A stretch of 35,452 bases of DNA, from the IMG/VR virus record IMGVR_UViG_3300038701_000272, positions 1 through 35,452 of that record; one strand, given 5' to 3'. Shown here piece after piece: positions 13,876-21,288 of the stretch. Made by a program: the position numbers and the translations under genes. The notes under the pieces are model-generated. The model made no database searches. It worked only from the letters and a program-made list of their open reading frames with translations, and had not been told where the DNA came from. The first letter of the stretch is position 1, and every line of letters begins with the position of its first letter. This DNA is from a virus.

Positions 13876-14459
13876 GCGTCACCTCTCAACCTTGCTAGAA
13901 GTCGGGCAAAGAGCGCAGCCAACCCCGTGGGCCGCTGTGCTGGCTCAGGAGCGACGATCTGGGGCTTCGGGCGCGAGGCTACCGTGTTGGGGCGAGGCGG
14001 CTGTGTGCGCTTTCCTGTGAGCCACTCAGACACCTTGAAGCACGGGCAACCCTTGGCTGTCGTGTAGTCGTTGTGGCCCTTGATGTGCTTAATCGCCGGA
14101 TACCGTTCGCACAGGTCAGTGATAAGGCCGCGAAGGGCAGCGTCTTGCTCGGGCGTGAAGTGATCTGCAAAGTCGTCAGTCGCCAAGCCCCAAGGTCCAT
14201 GCGGCCAGCGACCACCCACAAGGCAAATGCCTACGCTGCCGGTGTTGTGGCCTTTCACATGCGCGCCGGTCTTGTTGAGGTGCCGCCCGGTAGTGATGCT
14301 ACCGTCGCGGTCGATGACGTAGTGATAACCAATGGCAGACCAACCGCGCTCCCGATGCCACCGATCAATCTCATCTCGCTTGGCTTTGACGCCTTTGCCC
14401 TTCATCCAGTCAGGCGGCGTGGCCGAGGCATGAATGATGATCGTGTCGAAGCGTCTCAT
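13872..14459 (-). CDS. N-acetylmuramoyl-L-alanine amidase endolysin
   Basis: A 195-residue Amidase_2 (T7 lysozyme-like) enzyme that cuts the amide bond between MurNAc and the stem peptide. Zinc ligands are visible: H10 in IIIHASAT, H129 in KGHNDYTTAKGCPCF, and C138; K136 matches the T7 lysozyme lysine. The catalytic domain covers about 1-150, followed by a proline-rich linker and a basic C-terminal helix (ALFARLLARLRGDA). There is no signal peptide, so it needs a holin for export. The ATG overlaps the upstream stop as ATGA. Confidence 0.92.
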   Translation of the reverse strand: MRRFDTIIIHASATPPDWMKGKGVKAKRDEIDRWHRERGWSAIGYHYVIDRDGSITTGRHLNKTGAHVKGHNTGSVGICLVGGRWPHGPWGLATDDFADHFTPEQDAALRGLITDLCERYPAIKHIKGHNDYTTAKGCPCFKVSEWLTGKRTQPPRPNTVASRPKPQIVAPEPAQRPTGLAALFARLLARLRGDA

Positions 14460-14686
14460 GTCCCGACCCTAGCAATCAAAGCCTTTATGTCGTCGCGTAT
14501 CTCGGCCAGCATCTTGTTGGTATCTTCGCGCGCCTCCTTGCTTGCCTCAAGATCTTCACGGCGCTGATTCCACAGCCGCTTGATCTCTTTCGTGTTGTCC
14601 ATCGCGCGCGCCTCTAGCCTCACCAGCCACACGCCGAGAGCGACAAAGCCAATCACAATCGGCCAAAACTGGATGAGCAAGTCCAT
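14456..14686 (-). CDS. Small membrane protein with coiled coil, possible holin or lysis accessory
   Basis: A 76-residue protein. Residues 4-22 are one membrane segment (LIQFWPIVIGFVALGVWLV) and residues 25-70 a charged coiled coil (NTKEIKRLWNQRREDLEASK, EIRDDIKALIARVG). GGAGACTACAG precedes the ATG at 14686; a longer version to 14761 would overlap the upstream gene without a binding site. It lies immediately upstream of the endolysin. It may be a second holin-type protein; this is inference from position and topology. Confidence 0.6.
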   Translation of the reverse strand: MDLLIQFWPIVIGFVALGVWLVRLEARAMDNTKEIKRLWNQRREDLEASKEAREDTNKMLAEIRDDIKALIARVGT

Positions 14687-14703
14687 CTGTAGTCTCCGTA
14701 TCG

Positions 14704-15048
14704 TCAGAAGTCTTTTACTTCCTGCGGCGTAGCATCCACCACAGCCTGAGTCGCAAGCCACCCATCCGCCAAATCCTTAGCTTGTTGTCTAACAGCTTCA
14801 TGCGCTGCTGCGTCATCTCCGCCATTTATGATCGCGGCAAATTCTGACCCAAAAGTGGGGTAACTTACTGCGATAATTGCCTCGATGATTTCACTGCGGG
14901 CGGCAGTCACCTGAACAACCGCTTCTTTGCAGGACCATCCTGCCGGAGCTTCTTCTGTCGCCGGAACTTCTTTGTAATCCCAATGGATGCGGAGTTTTTG
15001 CCCAATGACCTGATACTTAGGCAGTTTGTCTTTAGATTTTACGTGCAT
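14704..15048 (-). CDS. Hypothetical protein downstream of DGR (114 aa)
   Basis: A 114-residue soluble protein, AGGAGG upstream of its ATG at 15048. It has an N-terminal strand-rich part (QVIGQKLRIHWDYKEVPATE) and a C-terminal helical part (EAVRQQAKDLADGWLATQA) and is a possible tail fibre accessory protein by location. Its start overlaps by 10 bases the frame of the reverse-transcriptase remnant, so its ribosome binding site lies inside the old RT tail. Confidence 0.6.
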   Translation of the reverse strand: MHVKSKDKLPKYQVIGQKLRIHWDYKEVPATEEAPAGWSCKEAVVQVTAARSEIIEAIIAVSYPTFGSEFAAIINGGDDAAAHEAVRQQAKDLADGWLATQAVVDATPQEVKDF

Positions 15049-15197
15049 CGCTGCGCCTCCTGTATTTTGGCTTTGCTTGCGGCAATATGTTTCTTAACAT
15101 CCGCCCTCATGTGTTGATGCCAAAGGGCTTTTGCACCTCCGTGCTTGCACCAACCCCAATAAGAGCCTGCTCCGCCTGACCCAGTTCTTCGGTGTCC
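15039..15197 (-). pseudogene. Probable remnant of DGR reverse transcriptase C terminus
   Basis: An open frame of 52 codons without its own start. It contains SYWGWCKHGGAKALW followed by HQHMRADVKKHI. The SYxGWxxHxxxxxL pattern is what I remember from C-terminal ends of DGR reverse transcriptases, and this is exactly where such a gene should end: downstream of the template repeat, on the same strand. No polymerase motif (such as YxDD) or other RT core is present anywhere in the window. I infer that the RT body, about 300 codons, has been deleted. The family match is from memory and needs a profile search. Confidence 0.5.
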
Positions 15198-15199
15198 CT

Positions 15200-15237
15200 A
15201 CCAAACTGTTTTGGTCAACTGTTTCACCAAGAGGTGA
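15200..15237 (-). ncRNA. Two small hairpins 3' of template repeat (possible DGR RNA spacer)
   Basis: ACCAAA/TTTGGT (15200-15205, 15210-15215) and TCACC/GGTGA (15224-15228, 15233-15237) form two adjacent hairpins with 4-base loops, 30-70 bases past the template repeat. In studied DGRs the template RNA continues into a structured spacer that the reverse transcriptase complex needs. These hairpins may be what is left of it. Confidence 0.4.
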
Positions 15238-15267
15238 GGATGCATCTCCACGTTTATTTAGGCGGAT

Positions 15268-15392
15268 GAGCCGTGTGCCGATATTCCGATTCGCATTGCT
15301 CGCATCATTATTCGAATTCAAGTAGAACCTGCCTGCATTCGCGCCATTATTCGCGTTACTGCTGACATGCACCACCTGTGATGCTGACGTGG
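15268..15392 (-). repeat. DGR template repeat (TR), 125 bp
   Basis: This is the adenine-rich copy of the 3' end of the receptor-binding gene. On the coding strand it is dense in AAY codons (NNGAN, LNSNNDASNANRN). Aligned without gaps to the variable repeat, 26 of its 36 adenines are changed in the VR, while only 1 of 89 non-adenine positions differs (a T to G). That adenine bias is the signature of mutagenic retrohoming. It lies 53 bp downstream of the VR, same orientation. The 110-codon ORF crossing it is not taken as a gene. Confidence 0.93.
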
Positions 15393-15436
15393 AATACGCT
15401 GAAGATGTCACCCTATCTTGTTTCATTTATGTCACA

Positions 15437-16807
15437 CTAAAAACAGAGCCGCGCGCCGAAAACCCGAAGCGCATCGCCCGCATCACTCGCCGAATTCAAG
15501 CAGAACCCGCCCGCAATCGCGCCATTACTCGCGCTACCGCCGACAAGCACCACCCGCGAAGCCGACGCGGTAGCATAGTGATAGTCAGTGAGGTATGTCG
15601 TTGACGACCCACCCGTGTTGTCACCGCTCAGGAAATAAGCGCCAGTGTTCAGGATATTTTGAATGTATCCAGAACCCGTAGGGAACGAAGAACTCAGGAG
15701 CGTGTAGCCAGTCGTAGTGCCGTCCGCAAAATCCTCGTAGTCGTTCGTCACATGGACATTGCCCGACGAGCCTTCGTTGACATTGATGCCGTCTGCCCAC
15801 GTCCAGCAGTTGCCATACCAATTCTCAATGCCACGGTAGGACATGTAAGCCGTCCCCGGCTTTGCCCCTGCGCTGGGCTGCGTGCCGTCCGTAGATGCAT
15901 TGCCCAAAGCATTGGACGCGCCCGCGATGGTATGAGGGCTGTCGTTCTGGTTGGACGAAGATGCAAGATAAGACCCGTTGATGTTGCCGTCGCCCAACTC
16001 GCTCTGCGTCGAGAACGTGCCATACTCCACCAGATACAGCATCTGGATTGCCGACCAGAGCGCGAAGTCCAGTTGGTGCCAGCCTGTTCCGTTGTTCGCA
16101 GCAAGCGTTCTGCACTCAGCCCGCGTCACGCCAACCAGAGGGTATACGCCAGAGACCGACGCCATCTTGTCATTGGCGAGGTCAAGGTTGCCCGTCATGT
16201 CGTCAAGGTTAAGGCCCGACTTGTAGGTGCTGTCCGTCGCGTCCAGATAGCAGGCGTCATAGGCCCCGATGTAGCGATGAGAGACCTCAACGCCTGCTTT
16301 GATGAATGCGGGGTGAACCTGATAGCCCGCCAAAGGCAGATCTGAAATCTCCCAAGTGTTCGTGTTGCCGCTAAGAACATGACGAAAATAGAATTTCGGA
16401 ATTTCCACCATGACGTTGCCATCAGTGCCGTCGATGTTGGCTGCCGTGCCGTCAAGTTTCTGAGTGCTGTCGCTGGGGTTGAGGTAATAGTTTAGCGAGC
16501 CGTCGGCATTCAGGACACAACGCTTCATGCCTTGATGAATTGCTGTGACTGTGCTGGGCGTAGTGTTCGCCGTGTAGGTGTCCGTGCTGGCGTTCCATGC
16601 CAGATTTGCACCGACATTCAGACGGGCTGCTGTGAGATCAGCGAAAGCGCCAGTGGAAGGCGTCGTGGCACCAATGGCAGCGCCGTCAATGGTGCCCCCG
16701 TCGATGTTCACCGAAGAAATCGGAACCGCGCCATCAACCTTGTTAATGGCCTCGTTGATCTTGTTGCGAACGCTCAGGCCGCTCTCGCCGTTAGTGATCG
16801 TGGTCAT
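15437..16807 (-). CDS. DGR target: receptor-binding tail protein with variable C-terminal lectin-like domain
   Basis: A 456-residue tail protein. The N-terminal part (1-110) looks like a fibre stalk (SVNIDGGTIDGAAIG, STGAFADLTAARLN). The C-terminal 340 residues resemble the formylglycine-generating-enzyme/C-type lectin fold used by DGR targets: IPKFYFRH, FALWSAIQMLYLVEYG, MSYRGIENWYGNCWTW. The last residues (414-454) are encoded by the variable repeat and end GARLCF, the usual closing strand. GGAG is 8 bases before the ATG. It probably sits at the tail tip and binds the host surface; the VR positions would line the binding face. Confidence 0.88.
   Translation of the reverse strand: MTTITNGESGLSVRNKINEAINKVDGAVPISSVNIDGGTIDGAAIGATTPSTGAFADLTAARLNVGANLAWNASTDTYTANTTPSTVTAIHQGMKRCVLNADGSLNYYLNPSDSTQKLDGTAANIDGTDGNVMVEIPKFYFRHVLSGNTNTWEISDLPLAGYQVHPAFIKAGVEVSHRYIGAYDACYLDATDSTYKSGLNLDDMTGNLDLANDKMASVSGVYPLVGVTRAECRTLAANNGTGWHQLDFALWSAIQMLYLVEYGTFSTQSELGDGNINGSYLASSSNQNDSPHTIAGASNALGNASTDGTQPSAGAKPGTAYMSYRGIENWYGNCWTWADGINVNEGSSGNVHVTNDYEDFADGTTTGYTLLSSSFPTGSGYIQNILNTGAYFLSGDNTGGSSTTYLTDYHYATASASRVVLVGGSASNGAIAGGFCLNSASDAGDALRVFGARLCF
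15446..15570 (-). repeat. DGR variable repeat (VR), 125 bp
   Basis: The VR codes for residues 414-454 of the 456-residue tail protein. It is collinear with the template repeat at 15268-15392 (offset 178 bp). Changed codons include TR AAT to VR GCG, CTT, GTT and GAT, and TR CAT to VR CTT. Unchanged blocks (GTGGTG, TTGAATTCG, CGGCTC) carry few or no adenines. The repeat pair ends at CGGCTC, which would be the IMH-side boundary. Confidence 0.93.
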
Positions 16808-16809
16808 GT

Positions 16810-16959
16810 TCAGGCTCCATCATTCCATGTTTCGTCATCCACCCAGATGTTCTCATCGCGCCAGAAGCCATTGGACAAAATCCAGCGCAGAAGGTTCTGA
16901 TGAAGACGAACGCCCAGAGGGCTGTCAAATCCGCGTAGGGGGCTAAGAATCACTCGCAT
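16810..16959 (-). CDS. Small protein (49 aa) sharing a motif with a tail-tip protein
   Basis: A 49-codon gene, AGGAGG before its ATG at 16959, ending 3 bases before the DGR target ATG. Its C-terminal half, WILSNGFWRDENIWVDDE then TWNDGA, closely matches WILHDGFWRDEKIWVDDQ then AWNDGD in the 231-residue tail protein at 21285-21980. It may be a leader or attachment peptide for the receptor-binding protein, or a relic of a shared module. Confidence 0.6.
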   Translation of the reverse strand: MRVILSPLRGFDSPLGVRLHQNLLRWILSNGFWRDENIWVDDETWNDGA

Positions 16960-16971
16960 GGATCAGACCTC

Positions 16972-17253
16972 CTATGCGTGGCTTACCATCACCTCAGCAC
17001 CCGTCGGCGCGTAGGCGTAAACCCGCGTGGCAGACAGACCCGGAAACAGGTCAGACATGCTCACGTTCCGCTCGCCCTGACCGGGGTTATACCGCACAGC
17101 CCCGTCATCATCGGTCGGGGCAACAGCGCCCACAGTCCCTTTGACAAGGATGTAGTTGCCAGACTTGTTCTGGAAGGTGATCGCCGTCACGTCAGCATCG
17201 GTAAGCTGCGTCCACGTTGCAATCGGAAGGGTCACATCAGTATTTCGCGGCAT
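16972..17253 (-). CDS. Hypothetical virion-associated protein (93 aa)
   Basis: A beta-rich 93-residue protein (TLPIATWTQLTDADVTAITF, NKSGNYILVKGTVG, GLSATRVYAYAPTGAEVMV). It resembles small phage structural or decoration proteins in composition, but no family is certain. The start is ambiguous: the ATG at 17253 has GGGGG upstream, and an in-frame ATG at 17265 has none. It lies in the tail fibre block. Confidence 0.6.
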   Translation of the reverse strand: MPRNTDVTLPIATWTQLTDADVTAITFQNKSGNYILVKGTVGAVAPTDDDGAVRYNPGQGERNVSMSDLFPGLSATRVYAYAPTGAEVMVSHA

Positions 17254-17288
17254 CTTGGCCCCCATTCATTTAGGTTGCGGTTAGTGTA

Positions 17289-17645
17289 TCACGGTTTCAC
17301 CGGCCAATCTACACTTGCAGGAAAGCCCGCTTGCTGCGGGATGTCGCGCAGGGCTTGGCGGTATGTGGCCCATGCTGCCTGATCGACCGGCGCATCAGCC
17401 GCCTGCGTCCAGTCTGACTCCACCAAAAGACGATTCCGCTCAATCCTCACATCTTCGGCAGTTGGCGCAGGCGGAGGAGACGGCACATAAGCCGATGCAG
17501 AACCCTTCGCCGCGTCAAAAACTTGCTTGCCAAGCGGCTCCAAGTCGTTGGGGTCAGCAGTAAAAGGTATCCAGCCAAGCGCAGGATGTTCAATTTCACA
17601 GTCAATAGTTCCGAAAGCGTTGTATGCTGCGTTCCGTGTTTTCAT
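17289..17645 (-). CDS. Tail fibre assembly/chaperone-like protein
   Basis: A 118-residue protein. The N-terminal part is WIPFTADPND, followed by a proline-rich spacer (PSPPPAPTAED). The C-terminal domain has RNRLLVESDWTQAADAPVD then AAWATYRQALRDIPQQ, the recognisable pattern of the phage tail assembly chaperone domain PF16778. AAAGGTG precedes the ATG. It likely helps fold or attach the fibre proteins on either side. Confidence 0.78.
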   Translation of the reverse strand: MKTRNAAYNAFGTIDCEIEHPALGWIPFTADPNDLEPLGKQVFDAAKGSASAYVPSPPPAPTAEDVRIERNRLLVESDWTQAADAPVDQAAWATYRQALRDIPQQAGFPASVDWPVKP

Positions 17646-17654
17646 CTTTCACCT

Positions 17655-18311
17655 TTACGCAATGCGAAGCCAGAGTGTTCCACCGGAGTTTGTGCTGCCA
17701 TTAAGTGCCTGCCCCATGCAGCGCCAAGTTCCAGCAGAAACAACTGAACCCACAATGTTACCTCCGTTGTTAATTTGCGTGTCTCGAACGCCAAAGTAGC
17801 GCAAATTACTTGCTGACGTGGTATTGCCGGGGTTTGAAGCTGTGCTGCCCGTGTTCACAAGAAAAGCAAACGTCCCCACCGCGCCGACGGATGCTCCCGA
17901 AGTTTCCGTCAGAACCTTAGTGGTATCCACTAACGCATCAACAGCAGCAGCAACCTTCGCAGGGCTGACAAGGCTTTCAGTCGTCCCAGTCCCCGCCTCC
18001 CACGTCGCGGTTGACTGATCCCCGATCAGCCCGGTCTGTGTCCCGCTGGTGTTGACCACCTGCGTATCGTCAAGGATGCGGAATGCGTTAGCAGTCTGGT
18101 CCAGATAGCCGATGCTGATCCACGCATCATCCGCCTCAGAGCGCATCTTCAGGATGTTGTTCGCCGTGTCATACCACAGCATGTTGGCGTATGTCGTCGC
18201 AGGCGCAGTCGCCCCAGACGACAGGCTCGCCAAAGCCTGAAGCGCATTGTTCAGATCAGACCGGAAATCCGGCGCGGACTGATTGGCAATCACGAAGTCG
18301 TTTTGCGACAT
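17655..18311 (-). CDS. Tail fibre protein (218 aa)
   Basis: A 218-residue protein with a Ser/Thr/Ala/Gly-rich composition, LQALASLSSGATAPATTYAN then MLWYDTANNILKMRSEADD near the N terminus (a motif common in phage fibres), and a C terminus with SGGTLWLRIA. Its ATG overlaps the stop of the J-like gene as TAATG with GGAG upstream. It probably forms a trimeric fibre segment at the tail tip. Confidence 0.75.
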   Translation of the reverse strand: MSQNDFVIANQSAPDFRSDLNNALQALASLSSGATAPATTYANMLWYDTANNILKMRSEADDAWISIGYLDQTANAFRILDDTQVVNTSGTQTGLIGDQSTATWEAGTGTTESLVSPAKVAAAVDALVDTTKVLTETSGASVGAVGTFAFLVNTGSTASNPGNTTSASNLRYFGVRDTQINNGGNIVGSVVSAGTWRCMGQALNGSTNSGGTLWLRIA

Positions 18312-20851
18312 TAGTCATACTCCACGAGGGCTTTCAGCCCAGTGATAGAGGGCGTCACGTCGTCCGATGTTGACGACAGAATAACACGGAAGCGGAAAGC
18401 CCGTCCAGAATAGTCCCCGGCGCGGAAAAGCTGGTAATCCGTCCATGTCGGGCTACCCGCCGGATCATCCTGCGTGATCGAGATATACGCCTGCACGTTG
18501 ATGTCTGCGAACTGTGCAGCGCCAGTGAAGTCGTCAAACAGGCCCGGCAAATCGTCAAACAGGCCCGGAAGGTCATCCCACAGACCAGCCGACAGGTCGC
18601 GGCGCTCTACGTTCGTCTCAATGCGCGAGCGCACGCGCCGAACAGCGCCCGTGTCGATGTAGGCGCTGAAGTCGTAGGTTGCCGTAGACGGCGCACTCGA
18701 CACGTCCGTGATCTCAAGCGCACTGCTGACCACCGAACAACCCGTCTTGGTGCCGCCGAAGGTCGGGTCTTCTGTCTGCGTGTCCGTGTTGGCGAACGCC
18801 TGTAGGTTCGCAGCAGGCACCACTACGGACGTGTAGTTGGTGGACGCCACCCCAGACTTGTCCACGGCGCGGATCAGATACGTCCCCGGCCTTGTGGGTA
18901 GAGACACCGCCGTTGCAGGACGTGGCACCTTGTCCACCGCTGTGGTGCCGTACGCCCATGTCGCGCCGGTCTCCTCAATCGCGTGACGGACGCGGTAATA
19001 CGACAGGTCGAGATCGGGGACGGCTTCCCACTCAAGATGGATCGTCGCGCCGTTCACCTCAGCCGTCAAGCCAGTCACGTCAGCAGGAGGGCCGAGCAGA
19101 CCATTGGCTTGGACGCCCTCAAGCAGAACCCATTGGCCCTTGACGCCAAACGAGTTGACCGCCCGCGCGCGGAAGTCGTAGTTGCCAGTCTCAAGGTCAA
19201 TCGCCTCGAACGTGCCAAGCTCGCCCGTCCCGAGATTGCGCCATGTGCTTTCGCTGCTTTCCTTGAACTGCACCTCGACCAGATCAACGCCCTCTGGCCG
19301 ACCGGACGTTACTGTCACAGCAATGATGTTGGTCAGCTTCTCACGCAGAACCTGCGTCCGCGCGACCGCGCTCACGCCGACGTTCGGCACCTCGAACGGC
19401 GACAGCAGCGTCGTGTTATCCCGCTCGTAGACGACACCATCGTCCACCTCATCGAAGACGCTCTCGCTGATCTCGCGCAGGGTCATCTGCACCTGCAAGT
19501 CCTGATCGCCGGTCAGCCCAAAGGTCCACGCGACCACCTCGAACGCCTTGTCGGTCCAGCCGAACCGATCAACGCTCAGGTTCACCACGTCACCCACCTG
19601 CACCTGAAACGCGCGCAGGCCGAACGATGCGCTGACGGTCAACTGCTGGCGGTTGCGCTCAAGCGTGATCCGGCCAAGGCGACGGGCTTCGATGGAGTTG
19701 TCGGTAAACGGCAGGTCGAAATCAACCACGCTCTCCTGCTCGTTGTCAGCCGTCAGAAACGCCGAGTTCGTGATCTCCGGGTAGTCCGTGACCTGCCAAT
19801 CAGTTTCGTCCCCACGGAACGTCCCACGCAGCGTGTTGAAGTTCTCTCGGCGCGAATGCCGCGTCTTCACCGCAACGGTAGAGCGCAGGTCATCCTCATC
19901 GAAGGATACCGTCGGAGCGACCCAATAGGCGGGCTTCATGCGCCACTTGCCTTGCGCATACCACAGTAAGCCGCCCATGCTGGTCAGCATGTCCTCCAGC
20001 ACGTCATAAGGGGCCATGCCGGTGGTGAAGTTGCCGTTGCAGGTGTAGCGCGTCGTGCCAGCGTCGGTGTTTGTCTGGTCGCACACGTTGGCAGCGGCGC
20101 TGACCAAGGTGTCGTCAATGTTTGCCATTTCCTCACCCAAGCCATATCCGCTGGTCAGGTAGTCGCGGATGCACAGCGCCGGGTTGTCGCTCCACGCGGT
20201 CGTGTCCGTGCGAGGATCGTAAACCTTCTTGCCCTTGATTGTCGCTGTGACCTGCGGAACCCCGTTCGGGAACACGTCAGCATCGAAGGCGTAGCGGATG
20301 TAGAGATACGAAATGTTCCGCAGGCGGTGATTGCTGGTCCACTCCGCGACCTCAGACACAAGGTCAGCGTCGGCAGCCTGATCGGCTGCGCCAAGGTGCT
20401 GGTTGATGCGGATGAAGCTGTCATAGCGGTCAGAGGTCGAGCCATCGGGCAGCGTGATCTGCGTGACGTTGCCGCTGGACAGCCCCGTCACCTTGGCGTC
20501 GTTGATGTAAATCTCATCGAACGCTTCGATCTCGTGGCCCGTGTAGGCGATGACTTGGTGCAGGAACTTGTTGTTCGTGCCAGTCGTGCCGTTGAAGACA
20601 ACCACGCCGCCGACCCGCGCGCGACCGTAGACGATCTGATGATCTAGGGCCGAGCCGCGTTGGTTGACCGTGTAGCCGCGTGGCGTAGCCGTCGGCATCT
20701 TCGGCTGCGGGGTCAGCGCACGCAAAGCCGCGCCAAGGGCAATCTGGGAGGCAAAACCAGTGACAGCTAAGACCGTCAGCGAACTGGTGGCAATCCCGAC
20801 CGCCGCCAGAACCGCGTTCCCGATTGCAATGGCTGAGGTGATAACCGCCAT
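18311..20851 (-). CDS. J-like tail-tip / host specificity protein
   Basis: An 846-residue protein that would form the tail-tip hub. The N terminus is hydrophobic (1-45: SAIAIGNAVLAAVGIATSSL), followed by a hub domain (about 60-500) and at least one fibronectin III-like domain (about 590-690: PADVTGLTAEVNGATIHLEW). A threefold GL(F/W)DD repeat lies at about 770-785. The last part carries TYDFSAYIDTG and similar beta segments. Size and domain order fit lambda gpJ-type proteins. The ATG overlaps the GNAT gene stop as TGATG. Confidence 0.85.
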   Translation of the reverse strand: MAVITSAIAIGNAVLAAVGIATSSLTVLAVTGFASQIALGAALRALTPQPKMPTATPRGYTVNQRGSALDHQIVYGRARVGGVVVFNGTTGTNNKFLHQVIAYTGHEIEAFDEIYINDAKVTGLSSGNVTQITLPDGSTSDRYDSFIRINQHLGAADQAADADLVSEVAEWTSNHRLRNISYLYIRYAFDADVFPNGVPQVTATIKGKKVYDPRTDTTAWSDNPALCIRDYLTSGYGLGEEMANIDDTLVSAAANVCDQTNTDAGTTRYTCNGNFTTGMAPYDVLEDMLTSMGGLLWYAQGKWRMKPAYWVAPTVSFDEDDLRSTVAVKTRHSRRENFNTLRGTFRGDETDWQVTDYPEITNSAFLTADNEQESVVDFDLPFTDNSIEARRLGRITLERNRQQLTVSASFGLRAFQVQVGDVVNLSVDRFGWTDKAFEVVAWTFGLTGDQDLQVQMTLREISESVFDEVDDGVVYERDNTTLLSPFEVPNVGVSAVARTQVLREKLTNIIAVTVTSGRPEGVDLVEVQFKESSESTWRNLGTGELGTFEAIDLETGNYDFRARAVNSFGVKGQWVLLEGVQANGLLGPPADVTGLTAEVNGATIHLEWEAVPDLDLSYYRVRHAIEETGATWAYGTTAVDKVPRPATAVSLPTRPGTYLIRAVDKSGVASTNYTSVVVPAANLQAFANTDTQTEDPTFGGTKTGCSVVSSALEITDVSSAPSTATYDFSAYIDTGAVRRVRSRIETNVERRDLSAGLWDDLPGLFDDLPGLFDDFTGAAQFADINVQAYISITQDDPAGSPTWTDYQLFRAGDYSGRAFRFRVILSSTSDDVTPSITGLKALVEYD
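18531..18593 (-). repeat. Three 21-bp tandem repeats in J-like gene
   Basis: Two near-identical 21-bp copies (TCGTCAAACAGGCCCGGCAA-type) and a third, diverged copy encode the heptapeptide GL(F/W)DDLP three times. A small expansion in a tail-tip protein, possibly variable between strains. Confidence 0.75.
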
Positions 20852-21288
20852 CAGATCGCCTTCTCGTATTTGGTCTCAATCTCTTGATAACCCATACGCT
20901 CAAGGAACGCACCAATGGGGTTTTTGACAGACGAAGACGCAACGATCCGCTCCACACCGTCGGCGCGGAGGCAGTCCTCCACAAAATCAAACAGGCCGCG
21001 CCCGAAACCGCGATACTCTCTGGCGACGTAAACCGCGTCATAGATCGCGCTCTTGCGACCCTTGATGGTGAGAGGCTCAAACAGGATCATCACGGCATAG
21101 CCCACCAGTTTGTCGCCATCGCGCGCGGTGAAGAATTTGAGCAGACCGTTTTCCTCCAGATCGTAATACCGATCCCAATCCACATTGAGGTCATCAGACG
21201 GATGCCCAGACTCTTCCCACTCCAAAGCCGCCAATGGCGCGACCTCGGATTGGCACATGCACAGGAACTCTTGGGTGTAGATAATCAT
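20851..21288 (-). CDS. GNAT-family N-acetyltransferase
   Basis: A 145-residue GNAT. Motif A is EYRGFGRGLFDFVE (the R/Q-x-x-G-x-G/A acetyl-CoA loop), preceded by the beta strand YDAVYVA, and the C-terminal FLERMGYQEIE is typical. It sits in the middle of the tail-tip operon with ATGA and TGATG overlaps on both sides, so it is made with the structural proteins. Substrate unknown: modification of a tail protein or of a host factor is possible. A GNAT between tail genes occurs in several phages. Confidence 0.85.
   Translation of the reverse strand: MIIYTQEFLCMCQSEVAPLAALEWEESGHPSDDLNVDWDRYYDLEENGLLKFFTARDGDKLVGYAVMILFEPLTIKGRKSAIYDAVYVAREYRGFGRGLFDFVEDCLRADGVERIVASSSVKNPIGAFLERMGYQEIETKYEKAI

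Noticed and set aside
15094-15426. 110-codon ORF crossing the template repeat
   Set aside because: It has no ribosome binding site, its N-terminal half is the DGR template, and its rest reads through RNA spacer and RT remnant in the wrong frame. It is better explained as a non-coding template.
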